NCBI GenBank assembly: GCA_934234275.1 | Contig: CAKQHU010000051.1 | Coordinates: 1 to 8,391 of the forward strand | Reading direction: 5' to 3' | Length of the DNA: 8,391 nt | DNA from: an uncultured Phascolarctobacterium sp. | GTDB taxonomy: Bacteria > Bacillota > Negativicutes > Acidaminococcales > Acidaminococcaceae | Shown: one piece after another, positions 1-4,904 of the stretch | Layout: the number at the start of each line of letters is the position of its first letter | Position numbering within the stretch: position 1 is the first letter of the stretch | The notes under the pieces: generated by a model | What the model was told of the DNA's origin: nothing | Seen by the model: the letters and a program-made list of their open reading frames with translations, nothing else | The model's database searches: none | Position numbers and translations under genes: made by a program

Positions 1-212
1 ATGCGCTCCTCCAGTGTCTGCAGCAAAAACGGCCACATCTGCTTGTCAAAATGCGGGCTGATGCACCATCTGCCTGCATTATCCAGCATCGGCGAAGCAT
101 ATAACAGGCGCAACGCATCTGCGCTCAATGTATAAGGCTCCAGCCCCTGCTCTTTTATAAACGTGCTCTTGCCGGAGCCCGGCACACCACGCATCAATAA
201 TAATATTCTCAT
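1..212 (-). CDS. Polynucleotide-kinase-like P-loop protein (5' part only)
   Basis: Only the first 70 codons are in the window; the rest lies beyond base 1. The protein opens MRILLLMRGVPGSGKST, a Walker A loop at residues 9-17 with Lys15 and Ser16. It is followed by Asp32-x-x-Arg35, spaced as in T4 polynucleotide kinase, where the Asp and Arg of a D-x-x-R motif act as general base and phosphate ligand. The family (AAA_33/zeta-toxin-like kinases) phosphorylates 5'-OH ends of RNA or DNA, often fused to a phosphatase or ligase domain that I cannot see here. The start is one base after the kptA stop (TGATATG), with GGAG 11 bases upstream inside kptA, so translation is probably coupled. An in-frame ATG at 221 is less likely because the GGAG is only two bases from it. 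RNA kinase is the best reading given the KptA neighbour; another small-molecule kinase is possible. Confidence 0.75.
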   Translation of the reverse strand, partial: MRILLLMRGVPGSGKSTFIKEQGLEPYTLSADALRLLYASPMLDNAGRWCISPHFDKQMWPFLLQTLEER

Positions 213-213
213 A

Positions 214-762
214 TCAATCATTTCTCCATTCCCGTAAAAACTTCTTAGGCACGCTTTCCGTCAGCCACACACCGTTAGCCGAAAGGTAAAACTTATAGCC
301 TGCTCTCGCCATCTCGCCTGCCAGAACTGCGTAGATAAACGGCTCTCCATGTCTTTTGCCGACATTATACGCTGTTTCGACATTTGCCGATAAATGCACA
401 TATAGCCTTTGCTTGGCGATAATTCCCTGTCTGTTGATGCTTGCAACATATTTAACGCCTGTTCCGTGATATAAAAGCTCCGGCGGCACAGCCTCCTGCA
501 GCTCCACATCAACATTCACGGAATGCCCCTGATTCGCTCTTATTCTCTTCTTATCCTCGCTGAATGCGAAACGCTGCTTGCCATCTTCGGAAACAATCCG
601 CTCCAGCATAAGCATATTAAACACTTCTATCCGGTTAAAGGCAACCAGCAGCGCCTCCACCTGCGCCCAACCATGCGCATCCAGCTCAATGCCGACTGCT
701 TGCGGTTTATGCCGCAGCACCAGCGCCAAAAATCTTCCCCATTCGTTTAAGCTCTTGCTCAT
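214..762 (-). CDS. kptA: RNA 2'-phosphotransferase (Tpt1/KptA family)
   Basis: This enzyme transfers an internal RNA 2'-phosphate to NAD+, giving 2'-OH RNA, ADP-ribose 1'',2''-cyclic phosphate and nicotinamide. At 182 residues it has the usual bacterial length. The family's catalytic Arg-His-Arg-Arg set is present: Arg17-His18 in LVLRHKP, Arg75 in IRANQGHS and Arg119 in QRLYVHLS. The N-terminal half (1-80) is the winged-helix RNA-binding lobe; the C-terminal half, with HGT at 99-101, is the ADP-ribosyltransferase-like NAD lobe. In fungi the 2'-phosphate comes from tRNA splicing by ligation; bacteria lack that step, so the natural substrate here is unknown. The start follows GGTGGGG eight bases upstream, overlapping the stop of the preceding 63-residue gene 14 bases away. 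The kinase-like gene follows after one base, so the two are very likely one repair unit. A hairpin just upstream may limit transcription into this gene. Confidence 0.95.
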   Translation of the reverse strand: MSKSLNEWGRFLALVLRHKPQAVGIELDAHGWAQVEALLVAFNRIEVFNMLMLERIVSEDGKQRFAFSEDKKRIRANQGHSVNVDVELQEAVPPELLYHGTGVKYVASINRQGIIAKQRLYVHLSANVETAYNVGKRHGEPFIYAVLAGEMARAGYKFYLSANGVWLTESVPKKFLREWRND

Positions 763-776
763 AGCATTTCCCCACC

Positions 777-968
777 TTATAAAAAAGCAGAACTCCCGAA
801 ACTATAGCCATAGTCCCCGGAGTTCTGCTTCTTTTTACGATTATAAATTTTTGCCGAAGCCTTCACCTTGGTAATCGGCTTCACATTTCCCCAGTTGCCT
901 CGTTTGGAGGCGTTGACTATCTTTTGCTGTTTTTTCGACATTTTCTCATAGCTTACAAATCTTTCCAT
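777..968 (-). CDS. Small basic conserved-looking protein, function unknown
   Basis: This 63-residue, lysine-rich protein begins MERFVSYEKMSKK and continues through RGNWG (residues 23-27) and IYNRKKK (41-47). The pattern resembles short uncharacterised Bacillota proteins that I recall as ending soon after the YNRxK stretch; no function is known to me. The start is well supported: GGAGGG sits eight bases before the ATG. It is the first gene after a candidate promoter at 997-1025 and lies 14 bases before kptA. The last 16 residues (from Gln48) are oddly rich in Gly, Ser, Tyr and Phe. They are encoded by a perfect inverted repeat with a T-run, so the tail may be an accidental extension into a terminator. 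The high charge suggests nucleic-acid or ribosome binding, but nothing here proves it. No signal peptide or membrane segment is seen. Confidence 0.7.
   Translation of the reverse strand: MERFVSYEKMSKKQQKIVNASKRGNWGNVKPITKVKASAKIYNRKKKQNSGDYGYSFGSSAFL
779..830 (-). terminator. Hairpin with T-run inside the 3' end of the small gene, before kptA
   Basis: Bases 785-796 (AAGCAGAACTCC) and 819-830 (GGAGTTCTGCTT) form a perfect 12-bp inverted repeat. Inside it ACTAT (801-805) and ATAGT (810-814) can also pair around a 4-base loop. Read leftward, the stem is followed at once by a run of six Ts (781-786) and then A, as in an intrinsic terminator. The hairpin is entirely within coding sequence, ending at the TAA of the 63-residue gene, and only 22 bases separate it from the kptA start. 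Read rightward it is followed by TTCTTTTT, so it could work both ways, though no plus-strand gene enters it. Confidence 0.75.
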
Positions 969-996
969 ATGCTTATCCCTCCATCATCTGTTCTGT

Positions 997-1025
997 TTTA
1001 TAAAAATAGCTTGTTGCTATGTTAA
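997..1025 (-). promoter_or_regulatory. Sigma-A-type promoter for the small gene and kptA operon
   Basis: On the minus strand TTAACA (1020-1025) and TATAAA (997-1002) are separated by exactly 17 bases, each matching five of six consensus positions. Transcription would begin near 990, leaving about 20 bases before the small gene's start and enough room for its GGAGGG site. The -35 box lies in the descending arm of the terminator at 1006-1047 and the -10 box overlaps its T-run. Confidence 0.6.
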
Positions 1026-1047
1026 TCTTAACACAGCAGCAAGCTAT
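1001..1047 (-). terminator. Intrinsic terminator of the WYL operon
   Basis: Arms 1006-1025 and 1028-1047 pair over about 20 bp on the minus strand, with one C-A mismatch and one G-U pair. The descending arm runs straight into TTTT then A. It stands 24 bases past the stop of the second WYL gene. On the plus strand no T-run follows, so it should work leftward only. The tip is TTAA-GA-TTAA, so the real loop is probably opened by several bases. Confidence 0.8.
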
Positions 1048-1071
1048 AATCATGGAAAAAAACATGCGCAC

Positions 1072-2016
1072 TTAAAATTCTGCTCTGCATTGCATTTGCT
1101 CTCTGAGTTTTTTCCTGATAAGCTCCTTAAAGTCCTCCGGCTCACGCACTTTGACCGTCGGTCCGAAGCTCAGTACACGGAAGATCATTTCGGTTTCATC
1201 GCCCTTGTCATATTGCACTGTCAGCAAATAGTGCGACTCATCCAGCTTTTCCGTTTCCTTCGCCAAATCGGAAAAATGCATCAGCGCGCGTACCATCGTA
1301 CTGCGTTCATCCTCAATTTCCAAAACCAGCGTCTGCTTGGCAAGCTCTCCCTTCTTCAAGCTTTTTACATGTTCTACCGCCTCGCCCGCTTCTACGGAAA
1401 TTATTCTGCCTAAATTCAGTGTCACCAGCTTACGCTCTGCTATCGCCTGCAGGCGGAACTTATCGTCCTTGGCCGAATATTCCAAAGACACAGGCACCAA
1501 ATCCGTCCAAACGATAATCGTCCCCCTGTTGCTCCTGTAGGAAGCATTCAGATACCGCTTTCCCCGCACGGCATGAAGAATTTCCCGGAAGTTTGCTCTA
1601 TATTTAGGATTGGTATAAGCATCGCCATCCACAAAGCGGTCGAAAAAGACAAACTGCTCCGGCCTGTACAAAGGCTCTACAGACTGCAAAGCATCCTGCT
1701 GCTTCGCAATCTCCTCATCAGAAAAGAATAAGCTGATTTTTTCATCAAGGAGCAAGGTTTTCAGCCATCTTTTCTGCAGAGCTGTCAACGGCATCGTCGG
1801 CTTATTTTTCAGCGGTGTCCTAAGCTCCAGCGTCAGCAGTCTCCACGTACCGTCAGTAAGCGCAGGCAAAAGCTGCAGCACACTGTCACCATAAGCACCC
1901 TCACGGACAAGCTGCTGCATGCCTGCTGCAGACAGCCTGCCGTCAAGCGCCTGCGTCAGCACCTTCGCCACAACATTATAATAGGTTCCGTAAACCTCGC
2001 TGAACACTGTGCTCAT
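1072..2016 (-). CDS. WYL-domain regulator, second of a tandem pair
   Basis: This 314-residue protein has an N-terminal helical region (about 1-130, opening FSEVYGTYYN), a WYL domain (about 143-215) and a WCX-like C-terminal extension (about 225-310). The WYL part contains NASYRSNRGT, then LVPVSLEYSAKDDKFRLQAI, then NLGRI. WYL domains are SH3-like folds that bind nucleic acid or nucleotide ligands and tune the activity of attached DNA-binding domains. I see no clear helix-turn-helix in this member, so it may work as a partner of the upstream WYL protein. Its ATG directly abuts the upstream TAA with no spacer, and AGGTGA seven bases upstream lies inside the preceding gene, so the two are co-translated. 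This architecture and order are common in Clostridia-like genomes. The regulated genes are not known; autoregulation or control of the neighbouring repair genes are the nearest options. Confidence 0.85.
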   Translation of the reverse strand: MSTVFSEVYGTYYNVVAKVLTQALDGRLSAAGMQQLVREGAYGDSVLQLLPALTDGTWRLLTLELRTPLKNKPTMPLTALQKRWLKTLLLDEKISLFFSDEEIAKQQDALQSVEPLYRPEQFVFFDRFVDGDAYTNPKYRANFREILHAVRGKRYLNASYRSNRGTIIVWTDLVPVSLEYSAKDDKFRLQAIAERKLVTLNLGRIISVEAGEAVEHVKSLKKGELAKQTLVLEIEDERSTMVRALMHFSDLAKETEKLDESHYLLTVQYDKGDETEMIFRVLSFGPTVKVREPEDFKELIRKKLREQMQCRAEF

Positions 2017-3267
2017 TTATGCTTCACCTGCTTTCTTCATGCCATACATAGCGTACACCTCAGCCAAATCCTGCCGAAACTTTTCGGCCACAGCCTTATT
2101 GCTGCACGAAAAGCTCTCAATACGGCCGATAAAGGTACGCAGCCAGGGCAGCATTTCGCCTGCATCATGCACATCGGCAATAAAGCGATAATGCTCGGCA
2201 TCTATTTTTTCCACTCGTCCGCAGCGCTTTTCCCGCTCCAGACATTGCAGAATATACGGCTCGTCACTGCTGATGCGCACTAAAAGCTCTACATGCTCCA
2301 AAGCATCGGCAGCAAGCACTCTGTTCATAGATACACCCCAAAGATGCTGCTCCATCTGCTCAGCCATAACGCAAAACTTGTCGTAATCGCGCACAGGCTT
2401 CGCTTCCAGAACACGCTCAAGATTATCCAGACGGCAGAAAATAATCCTATGCGCCTTAAAGAACCAGCACATCACATAACGCCTGCCGCTTTGCGTACTT
2501 ACATAAATCTTCAGCGGCAGCACGCGTAAAGAAATGTTCTTGCCTCTGGAAGAACAACTTTCAATACGCACGCACTGCCTGCGCTCCATCGCCGCCAGCA
2601 AATCAAGCAGTACATCACTCTCCAAGGCATGCAGCAGATAATGACGTTTATAGGAAAATACGCTGCTGCCTGCAGAAAACTTATCCTCTATAAAGCTGCC
2701 CACAACACCAATCTGATTCGTTTCGGCAAAAAAGCTCACGGCCTCACGCCAGGCCTCCAAATCAACTTCATCCCTGCTGCGTTCATAATATAATTCCCGC
2801 CCGCATTTTTCATTTTCTATTAAACCAAGCTCTGCATATTCTGCCAATTTCTTGCGCACAGTGGAAATATCCAACGCCGCCGGTTCGTCAAAACAAGATA
2901 AATACGCTGCATCCAGCCTTTCCATAAGCTGACGCAGAGTAAATTTTTCACCAGGCTGCAAAATATCCAACAGGAAAAAATGCAGCATGATATCATTAGC
3001 CGTAAAGCTCTTCGCCTTCAACGCCTTGTAAAAAGGATTATGCCGGATTTTTCTGCTGTCTACGGAAATAAAGCAGTTCTTGCCGCCGGTATTCTGACGA
3101 AAATACATATATTCGCCCAGCCAGCTTTCAATACGTCTGCGCTCATTGTCATAGCTGCGGGCGCTTTTATCTGCAAAATCAGCTCTGCTCTTAAAGCCAA
3201 AGACGTAAAAATCACGCATCAATAAACGTATATTATCAAAGTTTTTTATTAACTCATTAAAAGCCAC
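2017..3267 (-). CDS. WYL-domain transcriptional regulator with winged helix, first of a tandem pair
   Basis: I place the start at the GTG at 3267 (416 residues, MAFNELIKNF). AAGGAGG at 3277-3283 is nine bases upstream, whereas a GTG at 3276 would touch that site with no spacing. An N-terminal segment with KSARSYDNERRRIESWL (34-50) leads to a predicted winged helix (about 85-165, including FTLRQLMERLD and DISTVRKKLAEY). A WYL domain follows (about 205-290, with LPLKIYV and RRYVMCWF) and then a WCX-like tail (315-405). Proteins of this type bind DNA and respond to a ligand held by the WYL domain; several act in DNA-damage or anti-phage responses. The second WYL gene follows with no gap, so a hetero-oligomer as in PafBC is plausible. 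Promoter and terminator candidates bracket the pair as its own transcription unit. Confidence 0.87.
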   Translation of the reverse strand: MAFNELIKNFDNIRLLMRDFYVFGFKSRADFADKSARSYDNERRRIESWLGEYMYFRQNTGGKNCFISVDSRKIRHNPFYKALKAKSFTANDIMLHFFLLDILQPGEKFTLRQLMERLDAAYLSCFDEPAALDISTVRKKLAEYAELGLIENEKCGRELYYERSRDEVDLEAWREAVSFFAETNQIGVVGSFIEDKFSAGSSVFSYKRHYLLHALESDVLLDLLAAMERRQCVRIESCSSRGKNISLRVLPLKIYVSTQSGRRYVMCWFFKAHRIIFCRLDNLERVLEAKPVRDYDKFCVMAEQMEQHLWGVSMNRVLAADALEHVELLVRISSDEPYILQCLEREKRCGRVEKIDAEHYRFIADVHDAGEMLPWLRTFIGRIESFSCSNKAVAEKFRQDLAEVYAMYGMKKAGEA

Positions 3268-3365
3268 AAGCAACACCCTCCTTCCGCAGTAAATCCGATA
3301 AACAGTATTAAAAAATATGCTGAAAATTCAGCGCCACTTTTTTACTTAAGCACTGATTTATCCTT

Positions 3366-3374
3366 AGTATAGCA
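3366..3374 (-). promoter_or_regulatory. Extended -10 promoter of the WYL pair
   Basis: On the minus strand the sequence reads TGCTATACT: a TATACT -10 box (3366-3371) preceded by TGn (3372-3374). No good -35 hexamer lies 17 bases upstream, which is usual for extended -10 promoters. Transcription would start near 3359, giving an untranslated leader of about 90 bases before the GTG at 3267. Confidence 0.55.
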
Positions 3375-3383
3375 CACACCAAC

Positions 3384-3396
3384 GACAGATTTTGTC
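3384..3396. promoter_or_regulatory. Possible operator: GACA-N5-TGTC
   Basis: Bases 3384-3387 (GACA) and 3393-3396 (TGTC) form an inverted repeat around five bases, located where the -35 region of the WYL promoter would be. On the minus strand a further GACA half-site lies three bases upstream (TTGACATAGACA). The position suits binding by a regulator, possibly one of the WYL proteins acting on its own promoter. The arms are only 4 bp, so chance is not excluded. Confidence 0.3.
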
Positions 3397-3420
3397 TATG
3401 TCAAATAAGTGAATACGTCC

Positions 3421-3520
3421 TAAAATAAAAAAATAAATGCAGTTTTTCTGCGCTTTTCATAGGCAGCAAGAAAAGCGCAGCTATCAGCATGCTTTATGCA
3501 TGTATAACAGCTACGCTTTT
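3421..3520 (-). terminator. Compound inverted repeats with T-run, downstream of the nucleotidyltransferase
   Basis: Three segments share the core AAAAGCGcAG or its complement. Bases 3471-3492 pair with 3498-3520 over about 22 bp with a few mismatches and a 5-base loop. The same segment also pairs with 3448-3458 as a perfect 11-bp stem (3448-3458 with 3470-3480). A third short stem, GCAG-TTTTT-CTGC (3439-3451), uses part of the second and runs leftward into a T-rich tract (3421-3438, read as ATTTATTTTTTT). On the minus strand this is a plausible terminator for the gene ending at 3524. The three stems cannot all form at once. Confidence 0.6.
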
Positions 3521-3523
3521 GAA

Positions 3524-4276
3524 TTACTGCAGATACTTCAAAAACAACGCATTAAGCTCGTCGTACCCCTGCCTGCGTTCCTCCGGCAGGCTCCTGATTT
3601 TCTCTTTAAGACGCGGAAATTCTTCTTCAATAAAATTATTTATCTCGTCCACTCTCGGAATCAGCTTCAGCTCCGGCACCTCCATCTTGATGCGCAAAAG
3701 CTCCTGTACGGATTCATAAAGATATGTAGGCAAATCAGCTGCAACCAATTCTGCAAAACGCATCGGTGGCGGAGTATTGGTTCTTAAAATCCATCTGCAG
3801 GCAAGCAAAGGCCGCAAAACATAAAAGTACTTTTTAGCTCGCACCATCTCTCCCCGCAGATACTCCCGATAGTTGCCGTCTGCCATATTCAGGTAATGAT
3901 AAAGTCCGCTCTTCGCGGAAAAATAGTTTTCCATAATGGGAATAAATTCTTGGCTGAAAGCAGTTTCCCTATAAACAATCGGTGATTTAAACCATTCGAA
4001 TACCGACGGATTGGAACGATGCAAAAGCCTTAACGCCTTCTGCAAATCCCAGCCGTTGACATCCAGCAAATCGTTGATAGGAAATTCCAGCACATCCCTC
4101 GTCTGTTCTAATTTTAAATAATAATCACGCGGACGCACATAAATAAAACGTACATCAAAATCACTGTCCGGAGATTCAAAACCCCATGCACGGCTTCCAG
4201 ATTCTACTGCATGGAGAATCCTGACGTTTTCCTGTTTTTCAATCTGCTGTAATTTTTCAATGATAACTTTTCGCAT
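3524..4276 (-). CDS. Polymerase-beta-type nucleotidyltransferase, YcgL/RlaP family
   Basis: This 250-residue protein carries the minimal nucleotidyltransferase signature near its N-terminus: Gly27-Ser28-Arg29-Ala-Trp-Gly, then SPDSDFDVR with Asp39 and Asp41 as the metal-binding D-x-D pair. The following FPINDLLDVNGWDLQKALRLL (from about Phe65) is typical of the YcgL group (COG3541). Pfam names that group RlaP, for RNA-repair-pathway polymerase beta family. Its members are thought to add nucleotides to RNA ends or modify a target, based on genome context; the substrate is not established as far as I know. The start is not certain: GTG codons at 4285 and 4282 precede the ATG at 4276. I prefer the ATG, with GGTG about eight bases upstream. 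No -35/-10 pair is convincing upstream. The gene sits just before the WYL pair, and kptA lies further downstream on the same strand. Confidence 0.85.
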   Translation of the reverse strand: MRKVIIEKLQQIEKQENVRILHAVESGSRAWGFESPDSDFDVRFIYVRPRDYYLKLEQTRDVLEFPINDLLDVNGWDLQKALRLLHRSNPSVFEWFKSPIVYRETAFSQEFIPIMENYFSAKSGLYHYLNMADGNYREYLRGEMVRAKKYFYVLRPLLACRWILRTNTPPPMRFAELVAADLPTYLYESVQELLRIKMEVPELKLIPRVDEINNFIEEEFPRLKEKIRSLPEERRQGYDELNALFLKYLQ

Positions 4277-4399
4277 TGTCACCACACCTCACCCTCGCTA
4301 CGCGTTAATTGTATTTTACATTACTAGCGCCGGAAAATCATTGATAAAAATATGCGCACTTGCGAGCTTAAAGGTTATGTGCGGATTTTGCCGAAAGCC

Positions 4400-4648
4400 T
4401 CAGCCCTCATCCTTGATGTTTTGTATTTCATCCTGCACATCATTGTAACGCTCTTTCAAATCATCATAGCTTTCACCATTGGCCTGTCTTTCTGCTATTT
4501 CATCCTCTATATCGGACTTTTCTTCTTCAAGATCCAAAAGCTCGTCACTTGCAGCATAAACACAGCTATCAGTATGAAGGATAAGCGGCAATGCAGCAAA
4601 CAATGACATTACCAGCAAACCCTTAGCTATTATACTTTTTATTCTCAT
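4400..4648 (-). CDS. Small secreted coiled-coil protein, function unknown
   Basis: The 82-residue product has a clear signal peptide: MRIKSIIAK, then a hydrophobic core (about 10-24) and a likely signal-peptidase I site near SCVYA-AS (about residues 28-34). The cysteine there does not fit a lipobox. The mature part (about 48 residues) is strongly acidic and heptad-like, from DELLDLEEEKSDIEDEI to YNDVQDEIQNIKDEG, so a coiled coil outside the membrane is expected. GGGAGGGTG lies shortly before the ATG. It has a candidate promoter at 4779-4787 and a long leader. I see no strong terminator between it and the nucleotidyltransferase 115 bases downstream, so read-through is possible. I do not recognise a family. 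Confidence 0.75.
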   Translation of the reverse strand: MRIKSIIAKGLLVMSLFAALPLILHTDSCVYAASDELLDLEEEKSDIEDEIAERQANGESYDDLKERYNDVQDEIQNIKDEG

Positions 4649-4707
4649 ATTTACACCCTCCCGATAGTTCGTCCCTAAAGCGTATTTCCGCAGCTTCGAC
4701 TAATATA

Positions 4708-4749
4708 TCAGCTTTTATTATTTACCACTCCAAGGACTACCAGTTTCAT
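4708..4749 (-). CDS. Possible 13-residue leader peptide
   Basis: Within the leader of the secreted-protein gene an ATG at 4749 has AAGGAG seven bases upstream, a better site than many real genes show. It opens a short ORF, MKLVVLGVVNNKS, ending in TGA at 4708. It starts about 23 bases after the predicted transcription start and ends 59 bases before the next gene. It could be a translated leader that tunes the downstream gene. Alternatively it is the remains of a lost gene, since the opening resembles the first strand of a Rossmann-fold protein without the glycine motif. Confidence 0.35.
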   Translation of the reverse strand: MKLVVLGVVNNKS

Positions 4750-4778
4750 TAGCATTCTCCTTATTTTTTATTGCTTTA

Positions 4779-4787
4779 ATTATACCA
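4779..4787 (-). promoter_or_regulatory. Extended -10 promoter of the leader ORF and secreted-protein gene
   Basis: On the minus strand the sequence is TGGTATAAT: a perfect TATAAT (4779-4784) with the TGn extension (4785-4787). No good -35 hexamer is present at the usual distance. The start point would be near 4772, giving a leader of about 125 bases. It lies just past the terminator of the response regulator gene, as expected for a new unit. Confidence 0.65.
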
Positions 4788-4816
4788 TGCTCGTATAAAT
4801 CATAACACCTATATTA

Positions 4817-4863
4817 AAAGAAAGCCCGCCCCTGTGCTGTGAAAGCATAAGGACGGGTTTTAG
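4817..4863 (-). terminator. Intrinsic terminator of the kinase/response-regulator operon
   Basis: CCCGCCC (4825-4831) and GGACGGG (4851-4857) pair over 7 bp including one G-U, with a possible inner TGC/GCA pair. Leftward it is followed by a T-rich CTTTCTTTT. It starts about 45 bases after the response regulator stop. Rightward it is followed by TTTTAGTTT, so it might also act on plus-strand transcripts. Confidence 0.75.
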
Positions 4864-4904
4864 TTTATCATGGTATTAGCCTCCTGTACACTTTTCAGCA
4901 GAGC

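Noticed and set aside
840..845. A perfect TATAAT on the minus strand inside the small gene, as a separate kptA promoter
   Set aside because: No -35 box fits, it is explained by the Tyr-Asn codons, and a transcript from it would still meet the terminator-like hairpin before kptA.
523..874. Plus-strand open frames opposite kptA and the small gene
   Set aside because: They lack ribosome-binding sites and recognisable motifs, and they overlap well-supported minus-strand genes.
2017..3267. CRISPR-associated (Cas) WYL regulator
   Set aside because: There is no CRISPR array or cas gene in the window, and the tandem two-gene WYL layout is common outside CRISPR loci.
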